Source of the DNA: an uncultured Ruminococcus sp.
GTDB lineage: Bacteria; Bacillota; Clostridia; Oscillospirales; Ruminococcaceae
Direction of reading: 5' to 3'
Length of the DNA: 38,381 nucleotides
Assembly (NCBI GenBank): GCA_900540005.1
Contig: UQEM01000007.1
Coordinates: forward strand, 1 to 38,381
The notes below the pieces were generated by a model. It was not told the DNA's origin. It saw only the letters and a program-made list of their open reading frames with translations, and did no database searches. Below, one piece after another: positions 25,442 to 33,760 of this stretch (position 1 is its first letter; each line of letters opens with the position of its first letter). The position numbers and the translations under genes are program-made.

Positions 25442-26368
25442 TCAGACTATATCGATAGGTATACTTCCTGTATGCTTTTGCAGCAGCTCAACGTACCGCT
25501 TTCCGTAGCGGCTGAGCTTGCTGTTTTTTCGCGTAACAACGCCTATTCGCATGACTGCACAGTCGGGAGTAGCCAGCGGTTTTGCTATGATACTCTCGCC
25601 GTTCAGTTCGTGGCTGATGATACCCGAGCTTACCGTGTAGCCGTTTAGACCTATCACGAGGTTGAAAAGAGTTGCCCTGTCGCGGACTTTGATTTTTTTG
25701 CGGCGGGTGATAGTGCTCAGTATCTCCTCCGAAAAATAAAACGAGTTGTGGCTGCCTTGTTCATAGGAAAGGTAGGGGTAATCGAGCAGGTCGTCGAGCG
25801 TGAGTGTCTTGCGGTCGGCAAGAGGGTGGGAACTGCTTATGAAAACGTGTGACTGCGCGGAGGCTATCTCACTGAATTCAAGCTGGCTTGCTTTCAGCAT
25901 ATGTTCGATAACGGATCTGTTTTCCTCTGAAATAAAAAGCACACCTATCTCGCTTGCCATTCTCGCAACGTCCTCGATTATCTCATAGGTTTGCGTTTCG
26001 CGCAGAGTGAAGTCGTAGGAATTTGAGTCAAACTCGCGTATAAGGTCAACGAATGCGCTGACCACAAACGAGTAGTGCTGCGCGGAAACGGAGAAAATCG
26101 GGTTTATTTCCGATTTTCCCTTGTAACGCTCCTCCAGCATATCAGTCTGCTGGAGAACCTGCCGCGCATATGCGAGGAACTCGTCACCCGTTCGCGTTAC
26201 CACGACACCCTTGTTTGTGCGCTCGAAAATAGTTACCTGCATTTCGTTTTCCAGTTCGTGGACGGCATTTGTGAGACTTGGCTGTGAGATGAACAATTCC
26301 TTGGCTGCCTCGGTAATATTGCTTTTTTCCGCGACTTTAACAACGTATTTAAGCTGCTGAAGCGTCAT
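25442..26368 (-). CDS. LysR-family transcriptional regulator
   Basis: A 308-residue regulator with an N-terminal helix-turn-helix (MTLQQLKYVVKVAEKSN, then AAKELFISQPSLTNAVHELE) and a C-terminal substrate-binding-type sensor domain (about 90-300). Its ATG overlaps the metY stop (TCAT at 26365-26368 on the + strand), so the two are translationally coupled. This indicates a regulator of sulfur or methionine genes, in the manner of CysB/MetR, with metY and the MetE-like gene as likely targets. The effector is not deducible. Confidence 0.9.
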   Translation of the reverse strand: MTLQQLKYVVKVAEKSNITEAAKELFISQPSLTNAVHELENEMQVTIFERTNKGVVVTRTGDEFLAYARQVLQQTDMLEERYKGKSEINPIFSVSAQHYSFVVSAFVDLIREFDSNSYDFTLRETQTYEIIEDVARMASEIGVLFISEENRSVIEHMLKASQLEFSEIASAQSHVFISSSHPLADRKTLTLDDLLDYPYLSYEQGSHNSFYFSEEILSTITRRKKIKVRDRATLFNLVIGLNGYTVSSGIISHELNGESIIAKPLATPDCAVMRIGVVTRKNSKLSRYGKRYVELLQKHTGSIPIDIV

Positions 26369-27648
26369 ATCTTGTCAAGTGCCTGCGCGAGGTCGGCGAT
26401 GAGGTCTGCCTTGTCCTCAAGTCCGCATGAGATTCGTATAAGACCGGCAGGGATCCCGGCTTCTCTGAGCTGCTCGTCTGTCATCTGCCTGTGAGTAGAA
26501 GTCGCAGGATTGAGACAGCAGGTCCTTGCATCTGCAACGTGAGTCTCGATAGCTGCAAGACGGAGATTCTTCATGAAAGCCTCAGCCGCCTTTCTGCCGC
26601 CTTTAAGCTCAAACGAAACTACTCCGCAGCCGCCGTTCGGGAGATACTTCTTTGCAAGCTCATAGTATTTGTTTGAGGGGAGTCCCGAGTAGTTGACAAA
26701 CTCGACCTTTTCGTGCTTTTCAAGGAACTCTGCAACAGCCTGACCGTTTTCAACGTGCTTGGGCATTCTTACATGGAGAGATTCAAGTCCGAGATTGAGA
26801 ATGAAAGCGCTCTGAGGCGACTGGACGCAGCCGAAATCGCGCATGAGCTGTGAGGTGCATTTGGTGATGAACGCGCCCTCTTTGCCGAATTTCTCAGCGT
26901 AGGTGATCCCGTGGTAGGATTCATCAGGAGTGCAGAGCCCCGGGAACTTTTCAGCATGAGCAAGCCAGTCGAACTTGCCCGAATCAACGATAACTCCGCC
27001 AACAGCCGAACCGTGACCGTCCATGTATTTGGTGGTGGAATGAGTTACGATATCAGCTCCCCACTCAATTGGACGGCAGTTGATAGGTGTCGGGAAAGTA
27101 TTGTCGATAATAAGCGGAACACCGTGAGAATGAGCAGCTTTGGCGAATTTTTCAATATCGAGAACAGTAAGCGCAGGATTGGCAATGGTCTCGCCGAAAA
27201 CGAGCTTTGTGTTGTCCTGAAATGCGGCGTTGAGTTCCTCCTCTGTGCAGTCGGGGGAGACAAAAGTAGCGGTGATACCCATTTTTGCCATTGTTACCGC
27301 GATGAGGTTGAAAGTTCCGCCGTAAATAGAGGAAGAGGCAACGATGTGACCACCGCACTCGCAGATATTGAAGATGGACATAAAAGTTGCAGCCTGTCCC
27401 GAAGAAGTGAGCATTGCCGCGCTGCCGCCTTCAAGTTCGGCGATTTTTGCCGCAACGATGTCGTTTGTGGGATTCTGGAGACGGGAATAGAAGTAGCCGG
27501 AAGCCTCAAGGTCGAAAAGTTTTCCCATATCCTCGCTTGTGTCATATTTAAAAGTTGTGGACTGGATTATCGGGATCTGTCTTGGCTCGCCGTTTTTGGG
27601 AGTGTAACCGCCCTGAACAGCTTTTGTGCCGATTTTGTATTCACTCAT
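26365..27648 (-). CDS. metY: O-acetylhomoserine sulfhydrylase / aminocarboxypropyltransferase
   Basis: Cys/Met-metabolism PLP enzyme of 427 residues. It forms homocysteine from O-acetylhomoserine and sulfide (or methionine from methanethiol). Visible features are TTFKYDTSEDM, YSRLQNPTND, LTSSGQAATF, the PLP-binding Asp in PLIIDNTFPTP and the Schiff-base Lys in VTHSTTKYMDGHG. The length of about 430 fits MetY rather than MetB/MetC (about 380). The start 27648 gives MSEYKIGTKAVQGGY; further upstream ATGs lie in the promoter leader. It overlaps lysR by 4 bases. Confidence 0.94.
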   Translation of the reverse strand: MSEYKIGTKAVQGGYTPKNGEPRQIPIIQSTTFKYDTSEDMGKLFDLEASGYFYSRLQNPTNDIVAAKIAELEGGSAAMLTSSGQAATFMSIFNICECGGHIVASSSIYGGTFNLIAVTMAKMGITATFVSPDCTEEELNAAFQDNTKLVFGETIANPALTVLDIEKFAKAAHSHGVPLIIDNTFPTPINCRPIEWGADIVTHSTTKYMDGHGSAVGGVIVDSGKFDWLAHAEKFPGLCTPDESYHGITYAEKFGKEGAFITKCTSQLMRDFGCVQSPQSAFILNLGLESLHVRMPKHVENGQAVAEFLEKHEKVEFVNYSGLPSNKYYELAKKYLPNGGCGVVSFELKGGRKAAEAFMKNLRLAAIETHVADARTCCLNPATSTHRQMTDEQLREAGIPAGLIRISCGLEDKADLIADLAQALDKI

Positions 27649-27681
27649 GATAAAATTTCCTTTCATACAAATATTTATAAT

Positions 27682-27711
27682 ATTATACCACATTTTTACA
27701 AAAATGTAAAA
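27682..27711 (-). promoter_or_regulatory. metY promoter overlapped by a perfect palindrome
   Basis: On the minus strand: TTTACA (27705-27710), a 17-base spacer and TATAAT (27682-27687) with extended TGG. An 18-base perfect palindrome TTTTACAAAAATGTAAAA (27694-27711) covers the -35 element and the upstream half of the spacer. Its placement suits an operator, possibly for the LysR protein of the same operon. Confidence 0.75.
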
Positions 27712-27814
27712 TATCAAAAATGTTTCCTTGCCATAGCCTGAAACTATGGTGCGGATCACGGTTTTGGTCAGCAAATTATATAAAATAACCGGTCTTGGGG
27801 CAGGGAAATTCTTC

Positions 27815-27843
27815 TTGACTATGCCTTATTATAGTAGTAAAAT
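27815..27843 (+). promoter_or_regulatory. Promoter for SulP transporter
   Basis: TTGACT (27815-27820), a 17-base spacer and TAAAAT (27838-27843). A leader of about 45 bases follows. Confidence 0.65.
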
Positions 27844-27895
27844 TATATTCGTGCGCGCTGCGTTCACACAAATAATACAGAGGTGGAAATATGAA

Positions 27896-29293
27896 ATGCT
27901 GATCACTAATTACGGCAAAAGACTAAAACACGAATTCAAGGGCTATAACGCCAAAAAATTCAGTAAAGACCTGCTTGCGGGAATAACCGTTGCCGCGGTC
28001 GCTCTGCCGCTTGCGCTTGCTTTCGGCGTAAGTTCGGGAGCAACGGCTGCCGCAGGACTTGTTACTGCGATCATTTCGGGTATCGTTATCGGCGGTCTCT
28101 CGGGAGCGTCCTATCAGATAAGCGGCCCTACCGGAGCAATGACGGCTATACTCGCTTCACTCGTTGCCCAGCACTTTGACATGACAACGTTCCTCGTCGG
28201 ACTTGCCGTTATCGTTTTCATCTTCTTATTTCCGAAGAAGATAAACCAGTATTGCCCGTCATCGCTTATCGCTATCATTCTTGCAACGATAGTTACAGCG
28301 GTGTTCAAACTCGACACTCCGGCGGTAGGCGATATCCCCAAGACACTCTTTCTTGAGGACAGACTTGTTATCGCGTCAATAGATTTCAGCAAGATAGGAC
28401 AGTTCATAGTCCCTGCGGTTTCGATCGCGGCGCTCGGACTTATCGAGTCGCTTCTTTGCGGAGCTTCTGCCGGACGAATGAAGGACGAAAAGCTTGACGC
28501 GGATATTGAGCTTGTGGCGCAGGGAATAGGCAACATTATAATGCCGTTTTTCGGCGGAGTTCCTTCGACTGCCGCAATTGCCCGTACAAGCGTTGCGATA
28601 AAGTCAGGCGGACAGACGAGACTTGTTTCCGTTATCCATGCGGTAGTGCTTCTCCTTTCAATGTTCGTACTCGGCGGCGTAATGTCGATGATACCTCTTT
28701 CCGCGCTTGCAGGAGTACTCATAACAACAGCGTGGAGAATGAACGACTGGAAGGCTATCAAGGGAATTTTCGGCAGGAAGATAAAGACCTCGATCTTCCA
28801 GTTCCTGCTTACTATGATAGCGACTGTGATCTTTGACCTTACGATCGCGATACTCGTTGGTGTGGCATTCTCGCTCATCATGTTTATTGTAAAGGTATCG
28901 GATATGCAGGTAAGCGTTGCGGAGGTTGACACCAACAGACTGGACACCGACAAGGTCGATGCTGAAAAGCTCAGATACACCTGCGTTGTTTATCTTTCAG
29001 GCCCGCTCTATTTCGGAACGTGCAATAAGCTTGAGGAAAAAATCACGGCTCTCGGAGAAAACTACAACGTGATTTTCTCAATGAGAGGAGTAAATATTGC
29101 CGATGTTTCGGGTATTGAGGCTCTTAGAGAGTACTGCGAGAAAATGGTCTCACAGGGCAAGATGATATATTTCTCGTGCGTTAACAAGGACGTTATGACC
29201 ATGATGGAGCGCTGCGGATTCAAGGAGCGTTTCAAGTACGATATGTATTTCTGGAGCACCGACAAGGTTTTCGAGCACATTTCGGCACTGTGA
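27896..29293 (+). CDS. SulP-family anion transporter with STAS domain
   Basis: Membrane transporter of 465 residues. About 10-12 hydrophobic segments include the SulP signature region around DLLAGITVAAVALPLALAF and SYQISGPTGAMTAIL. A C-terminal STAS domain covers about 345-460 (CVVYLSGPLYFGTCNKLEEK, then DVSGIEALREYCEKM). Family members carry sulfate, bicarbonate or dicarboxylates. The divergent metY operon makes sulfate attractive, but bicarbonate is equally possible. ATG 27896 is chosen because AGAGGTGG ends about 8 bases upstream; the open frame runs back to 27746 through the promoter. Confidence 0.9.
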   Translation: MLITNYGKRLKHEFKGYNAKKFSKDLLAGITVAAVALPLALAFGVSSGATAAAGLVTAIISGIVIGGLSGASYQISGPTGAMTAILASLVAQHFDMTTFLVGLAVIVFIFLFPKKINQYCPSSLIAIILATIVTAVFKLDTPAVGDIPKTLFLEDRLVIASIDFSKIGQFIVPAVSIAALGLIESLLCGASAGRMKDEKLDADIELVAQGIGNIIMPFFGGVPSTAAIARTSVAIKSGGQTRLVSVIHAVVLLLSMFVLGGVMSMIPLSALAGVLITTAWRMNDWKAIKGIFGRKIKTSIFQFLLTMIATVIFDLTIAILVGVAFSLIMFIVKVSDMQVSVAEVDTNRLDTDKVDAEKLRYTCVVYLSGPLYFGTCNKLEEKITALGENYNVIFSMRGVNIADVSGIEALREYCEKMVSQGKMIYFSCVNKDVMTMMERCGFKERFKYDMYFWSTDKVFEHISAL

Positions 29294-29330
29294 TCGTGAT
29301 TTATGTAAGCTTATCCTGTAAATAATATGT

Positions 29331-29369
29331 AAAAGCCGTGAGCGGAATTTTCCTGTTCGCGGCTTTTTT
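29331..29369 (+). terminator. Intrinsic terminator after SulP gene
   Basis: AAAAGCCGTGAGCGGAA pairs with TTCCTGTTCGCGGCTTTTTT through G-U pairs and one bulge, with a T-run at the end. Confidence 0.88.
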
Positions 29370-29490
29370 CTGTGCAAATTATGACAAAAACGGAAAAGAT
29401 CCGACCAAATGTAAGAAAATTGTAATTCGTTGAAAGAATTCTCTAAGGAAATCTCTACTTTATTGTATTAATATTGGAATTTCTCTGTCA

Positions 29491-29519
29491 TTGCATTTTA
29501 CTCCCGAAAGGAATATAAT
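29491..29519 (+). promoter_or_regulatory. Probable promoter for VWA lipoprotein gene
   Basis: TATAAT at 29514-29519 with a poor -35 (TTGCAT, 29491-29496) at 17 bases. The rest of the 272-base gap (29370-29490) is AT-rich, with no ORF or strong hairpin seen. Confidence 0.55.
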
Positions 29520-29566
29520 TTTGATATAGAATACAGCACGGCAATAAACAGTAAAGGAGAAGTAAT

Positions 29567-31192
29567 ATGAATAATAATTTATCAAAATTCACGGCATTTG
29601 CAGCAGCTCTTTCGTTTGCGGCAGTATCTATGTGCAGTTGTAGTGACGGCAATGACAAAAGCTACGGAAACTATAACAGCTACAGCAATTACAACAGAGA
29701 CAGCAGTTCCGAATATACGGAAGAAATTTCCCCTGACGAGGATCTCTCCGAGACAGATGAGGAGAGACCGACCGAAGTCTCGCCGAATGAGGAGTACAGC
29801 AGTTTTATAGAATCGGGATTTAAAGACCCGAACACCGAGCCTCTCTCAACATTTTCCGCTGACGTGGATACGGCTTCATTCACAAATGTGCGCCGCCTTA
29901 TAGAGGACGGATATGAAGTTCCCGCGGATTCGGTACGAATCGAGGAGTTCATAAACTATTTTGACTATAATTACCCACAGCCCGAAAACGGCGAGGTTTT
30001 CGGCAAATATATCGAGATCGCGGATTGTCCGTGGAACAGCGCCAATAAGCTGATGATGATAGGCATTCAGGGCAAGGAGCTTGATGCGCAGGAGACTCCG
30101 CCTTCAAACATAGTTTTTCTGATCGACTCCTCAGGCTCGATGAGTTCTTACGATAAGCTGCCGCTTGTCCAGAATGCGTTTTCGATACTTGCCGAGAATC
30201 TGAATGAGGACGACAGGATATCGATAGTTACCTACGCAGGTTCAAGTGAAATAGTTCTCGCCGGAGAAAAAGGCAGCGAAAAGGACAAAATTCTTGAAGC
30301 TCTCTATTCGATAGAGGCAGAGGGCGGAACAAATGGTCAGGGCGGCATAGAAACAGCTTACGAGCTTGCGGAAAAGTGTTTCATTGAAGGCGGAAACAAT
30401 CGTGTTATCCTTGCGACTGACGGAGATGTGAATATCGGAGCATCCACCGAGGACGATCTGAAAAAGCTTATAGAATCCAAACGGGACAATGGGATATATC
30501 TCTCCGTACTCGGATTTGGCACGGACAACTACAAGGACAACAAACTTGAGACTCTCGCTGATAACGGCAACGGAAACTATTCCTACATCGACTCGGTTGA
30601 CGAGGCTTACAGGGTTCTCGGAGCAGAGATGGGCGGAACACTTTTCACCATTGCCAAGGACGTTAAAATACAGGTTGAGTTCAATCCCTCGCAGGTGTCG
30701 CAGTACCGCCTTATAGGCTACGACAACAGGCTTATGAATGCGGAGGACTTCTATGACGAGAGCAAGGATGCAGGCGAAGTCGGAGCAGGTCACAGTGTTA
30801 CGGCTCTGTATGAGGTAACGCTTGCCGACGCAAATACTTATCACGGTGTAGAGCTTGAATTTGCGTCGGAACACAAGCAGGACGAAACTGCCGATTCCGA
30901 ACGCACTGAGTTGTGCAAGCTTTCGGTCACATACAAGGACATAGATACGGACGAATCGGTCTATGATTCGCAGCTTTTCGGCATGGAAAAATACAGCGAT
31001 CCTCCAACGGATCAAATGCTGCTTGCGGGAGCGGTTACGGAATTCGGAATGATCCTGCGAAACTCAGAGTATAAGGGCAATTCAAGCTATGGCTATGTGA
31101 TCGACACGGTTTCGGGACTAAGCTTTAGCGATGATAAAACTGCTGAACTGTGTGAACTTGCGGGCACGGCAGATACTATTTACAGCAACTGA
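29567..31192 (+). CDS. VWA-domain lipoprotein, YfbK-like
   Basis: An exported protein of 541 residues. The N-terminus has a signal peptide with cysteines at 23 and 25 (SMCSCSDG), an atypical lipobox, so lipid anchoring is likely but not certain. An acidic, Ser/Tyr/Asn-rich spacer covers about 27-75. A conserved region (STFSADVDTASFTNVRR) precedes a von Willebrand factor A domain with an intact MIDAS: Asp187-x-Ser-x-Ser (FLIDSSGSMSS) and LATDGDVNIG. The C-terminal part (about 370-540) fits the DUF3520 region of the YfbK family. It probably binds a ligand or partner through Mg at the cell surface; the function is not known. It is monocistronic, with AAAGGAG upstream. Confidence 0.9.
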   Translation: MNNNLSKFTAFAAALSFAAVSMCSCSDGNDKSYGNYNSYSNYNRDSSSEYTEEISPDEDLSETDEERPTEVSPNEEYSSFIESGFKDPNTEPLSTFSADVDTASFTNVRRLIEDGYEVPADSVRIEEFINYFDYNYPQPENGEVFGKYIEIADCPWNSANKLMMIGIQGKELDAQETPPSNIVFLIDSSGSMSSYDKLPLVQNAFSILAENLNEDDRISIVTYAGSSEIVLAGEKGSEKDKILEALYSIEAEGGTNGQGGIETAYELAEKCFIEGGNNRVILATDGDVNIGASTEDDLKKLIESKRDNGIYLSVLGFGTDNYKDNKLETLADNGNGNYSYIDSVDEAYRVLGAEMGGTLFTIAKDVKIQVEFNPSQVSQYRLIGYDNRLMNAEDFYDESKDAGEVGAGHSVTALYEVTLADANTYHGVELEFASEHKQDETADSERTELCKLSVTYKDIDTDESVYDSQLFGMEKYSDPPTDQMLLAGAVTEFGMILRNSEYKGNSSYGYVIDTVSGLSFSDDKTAELCELAGTADTIYSN

Positions 31193-31243
31193 CGGTTACG
31201 TCGTTGACATATATCACTATAAATACAGTTTCTCAAAGTGGAA

Positions 31244-31277
31244 GCAAAACGGGTGCGGTTATCTGCACCCGTTTTGC
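31244..31277. terminator. Intrinsic terminator after VWA gene
   Basis: A 13-bp perfect stem (GCAAAACGGGTGC with GCACCCGTTTTGC) with an 8-base loop. The tail has few T residues beyond the stem; the TTTT lies within the right arm. Confidence 0.85.
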
Positions 31278-31317
31278 ATTACATAGGATTTTGCATGAAT
31301 AATATTCTCGTTGAAAG

Positions 31318-31346
31318 TTGACTTTGAGAAATGAGAATGATATAAT
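31318..31346 (+). promoter_or_regulatory. Promoter for COG0523 GTPase
   Basis: TTGACT (31318-31323), a 17-base spacer and TATAAT (31341-31346) with extended TGA. Confidence 0.85.
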
Positions 31347-31365
31347 TGCATTGGGAAGTGATAAT

Positions 31366-32343
31366 ATGACTAAAATAGATCTGATCACGGGGATCCTTGG
31401 CTCAGGAAAGACGACCTTTCTTCTGCGATATGCAAGGGAACTCATAAACCGCGGCGAGAAAATCGCCATTCTTGAGAATGATTTCGGCGCAGTAAACGTT
31501 GACATGATGATGCTTCAGGAACTGAAGGGCGAGAACTGTACCATTGAGATGATAGTTGGCGGAGGCGACAGCGGCTGCCATAAAAGGCGCTTCAAGACTC
31601 AGCTAATATCGCTGGGAATGCAGCACTTTGACCGCGTTATCGTTGAGCCTTCCGGAATTTTTGACATGGACGAGTTTTTCGACACGCTGTACGAATCTCC
31701 CCTCGATCGCTGGTTTGAGATCGGCAGTATTCTCACGATGATCGATGCGCAGATGAACGAGGTCATGTCTGAGCAGATGGAATATCTGCTTGCCTCAGAG
31801 GCGGCATACAGCGGAAAGCTTATCCTCAGCAAGCAGGGACTTGTTGATGAACCTGTAGAAAAGGTATCCGCGCGCGTGATAGCTCACCTCAACCGCGCAC
31901 TTGCTCTGATACGGTGCGACAGAAGATTCAGTGAGAGCGACCTTTTTGCCAAGGAGTGGGACGAGCTTGAAAGTTCTGACTATGATGAATTTTTCAAGGC
32001 AGGCTATCGGGGCGCAAGCTATGTAAAGCAGTTTCCGTCCGATGATATAAACAGCGAGGTCCACTATTTTATGCACGTTGCAGTTCCGCAGGATAAGATA
32101 GAGGAAACAGTTGGCGCGATAATGAACGATCCGGAGTGTGGCAGGATATTCCGCATAAAAGGCTCGCTTCCGTCCGATGACGGTGGCTGGCTGAAAATAA
32201 ACACCACAAGCGAGAAAACTGAGATCTCGCGTGTAGCTGCCGGACAGGGAGTTCTTATCGCAATAGGCGACAACATAAGCCGTGAGCGCATAGACTCGCA
32301 CCTTCGCGCAGTCAATACAAACCCTAAATATATTTCTATATAA
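31366..32343 (+). CDS. CobW/COG0523-family GTPase with altered metal motif
   Basis: A G3E-family P-loop GTPase of 325 residues of the CobW/zinc-chaperone type. Walker A is GILGSGKTT (9-17), the switch region is ILENDFGAVNVD (35-46), the Walker B/EPSG motif is VIVEPSGIFD (91-100) and the base-recognition motif is LSKQ (in LILSKQGLVDE) in place of NKxD. A CobW C-terminal-like region follows about 210-325. The family's CxCC metal site normally follows the switch; here the region reads GGGDSGCHKRR, leaving a single Cys71. Metal delivery is therefore uncertain. ATG 31366 has GGGAAGTG upstream; an earlier in-frame codon at 31318 lies in the promoter. Confidence 0.88.
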   Translation: MTKIDLITGILGSGKTTFLLRYARELINRGEKIAILENDFGAVNVDMMMLQELKGENCTIEMIVGGGDSGCHKRRFKTQLISLGMQHFDRVIVEPSGIFDMDEFFDTLYESPLDRWFEIGSILTMIDAQMNEVMSEQMEYLLASEAAYSGKLILSKQGLVDEPVEKVSARVIAHLNRALALIRCDRRFSESDLFAKEWDELESSDYDEFFKAGYRGASYVKQFPSDDINSEVHYFMHVAVPQDKIEETVGAIMNDPECGRIFRIKGSLPSDDGGWLKINTTSEKTEISRVAAGQGVLIAIGDNISRERIDSHLRAVNTNPKYISI

Positions 32344-32397
32344 AATGCCTTTAACTAATAATGGGATTCTAAAGAGTTTATGACCCTTTAGCGTATT

Positions 32398-32440
32398 CCA
32401 AAGGCAGAGCCTTTGGTGGGGTGTGGGGCAAAGCCTCACA
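32398..32440. repeat. Tandem short palindromes, REP-like
   Basis: CCAAAGGC-AGA-GCCTTTGG (32398-32416) followed at once by TGTGGGGC-AAA-GCCTCACA (32422-32440, one G-U). Two GGC-purine-GCC palindromes in a row in a 130-base gap after the COG0523 gene look like a REP or BIME-type interspersed repeat. It needs copies elsewhere to be confirmed. Confidence 0.6.
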
Positions 32441-32475
32441 AACGTTCTCAAAGTGTTCCAAAAAGTTTGATAAAT

Positions 32476-32513
32476 AAAAAAATCACCGACTTTCTGAAAG
32501 CCGGTGATTTTTT
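32476..32513. terminator. Bidirectional intrinsic terminator
   Basis: AAAAATCACCG and CGGTGATTTTTT form the base, with inner CTTT/AAAG after one mismatch. A-run and T-run flanks serve both the COG0523 gene (+) and the rodA-like gene (-). Confidence 0.92.
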
Positions 32514-32521
32514 GCGTTTAT

Positions 32522-33676
32522 TCAGTTGTCGTCCTCATCGTAGAATACATTGTAGTTGACGGCTCGGTGCGAGTAGGTGCTCAGGACGAGGCCGATAATG
32601 GTGTACATACTTACCATAGCAGTACCGCCTGCGCTCATGAACGGTAGCGGAACACCGATAACAGGAGCGGTTTTGAGTACCATTCCTATATTCATAATAC
32701 AGTGCGAGAAAATGAGTCCGAAAGCGCCCATGCAGATGAATTTGCCGAGGTGGTCGCGCGTCACGCGGCTGTCGGCGAAGATTTTTAGGCAGATGTAGGT
32801 GAGGATTATCAGGATCCCGACAGAGCCGAGAAAGCCGAAAACCTGTCCCGCGTAGGTGAAAATGAAGTCGTTGTGCATTTCGGGAACAGAGACATATTCA
32901 GAGGACTTGGCAAAGAGCCCCTTGCCGAAGATCTTTCCCGATTTAAGAGCCATGAGACCCAAGTCCTGCTGATATTCGATGTTTTCGGGGTCTGTACCGG
33001 GGTGAAAGAGGATAGTTACACGCTTTTTGTGGAATTCATCGAGTGCAAAGAACCACATGGCAGCGATTCCTGCGGCAGCCACAAACGGGCCTGCAACGAG
33101 GTATTTCCACGATATTTTGGCAGAGCATATCATAAACACGAATATGAAAACGAAAACGATAGCTGTTCCGTAGTCGCCCTGCAAGCCTACAATACCGATA
33201 GGCACAAGCGCGTGAATGCACAGCAGCAGCATATGGAGCGGCTTGTTCATTTCCTCCTCATCACGCGAAAGGTGGTATGCAAAGGTGAGTATGAAAGCGA
33301 GTTTGAGCACCTCGGACGGCTGGAAGGAAAACGAACCTATCTGTATCCACGCCTGATCGTCCGCGCCTGCACGCTGATAGCCGAGGGAAGTAAACGTAAG
33401 CCCGACAAGGATCAGCGCTGCCGGAGCAAAGATAAACCACAGTTTTACGAGTTTCCGATAGTCGATAAATGACATTATCACGGCGGCGATAAGTCCCATT
33501 CCCATAGAAATGAGCTGGGTCCTCCAGTAACTCGAACCCACTCCTTCGAGGAGCTTGTTATGTGAAATAGAGTAGATAAGCACGGTGCTTATAACGGAGC
33601 ACAGGGTCACGGCAAACAGCAGTCCTGCATCTATACTGTGCTTTCCCGATGGTAATTTTTTAAAAGCGGATCTCAT
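32522..33676 (-). CDS. rodA: RodA-type SEDS peptidoglycan glycosyltransferase
   Basis: A polytopic membrane protein of 384 residues with about ten hydrophobic helices. SEDS proteins polymerise lipid II into glycan strands together with a class B penicillin-binding protein. Signatures are QPSEVLKLAFIL, GLQGDYGTAIVF, the conserved loop VPEMHNDFIFTYAGQVFGF with the catalytic-type Asp, and VPLPFMSAGGTAMV (usually PLPFISYGGS). The early GADDQAWIQIGSFSFQPSE also fits RodA/FtsW. RodA (elongation) is favoured over FtsW because no division genes are adjacent, but this is not decisive. AAGGAGAAAC precedes ATG 33676. It follows the YifB-like gene by 84 bases. Confidence 0.92.
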   Translation of the reverse strand: MRSAFKKLPSGKHSIDAGLLFAVTLCSVISTVLIYSISHNKLLEGVGSSYWRTQLISMGMGLIAAVIMSFIDYRKLVKLWFIFAPAALILVGLTFTSLGYQRAGADDQAWIQIGSFSFQPSEVLKLAFILTFAYHLSRDEEEMNKPLHMLLLCIHALVPIGIVGLQGDYGTAIVFVFIFVFMICSAKISWKYLVAGPFVAAAGIAAMWFFALDEFHKKRVTILFHPGTDPENIEYQQDLGLMALKSGKIFGKGLFAKSSEYVSVPEMHNDFIFTYAGQVFGFLGSVGILIILTYICLKIFADSRVTRDHLGKFICMGAFGLIFSHCIMNIGMVLKTAPVIGVPLPFMSAGGTAMVSMYTIIGLVLSTYSHRAVNYNVFYDEDDN

Positions 33677-33708
33677 TGTTTCTCCTTATATCTTTTTACT
33701 TATGTATT

Positions 33709-33752
33709 TACAGCAATGCACCCCAATACTGCAATTTAGCTGTATTGCTGTA
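33709..33752. repeat. Inverted repeat between yifB and rodA
   Basis: TACAGCAATGCA (33709-33720) pairs with TGTATTGCTGTA (33741-33752), 12 bp with one G-U, around a 20-base loop. The arms resemble the TATAGCAATAC arms at 15881-15949. It could be a processing hairpin or weak attenuator in the yifB-rodA transcript. Confidence 0.6.
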
Positions 33753-33760
33753 GATCTGTT

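Noticed and set aside
28114..28980. 288-residue frame on the minus strand
   Set aside because: It is an antisense shadow of the SulP transporter gene; no recognisable motif.
30242..31015. 257-residue frame on the minus strand
   Set aside because: It is antisense to the VWA gene; Cys/Val/Phe-rich composition typical of shadow frames and no start signal.
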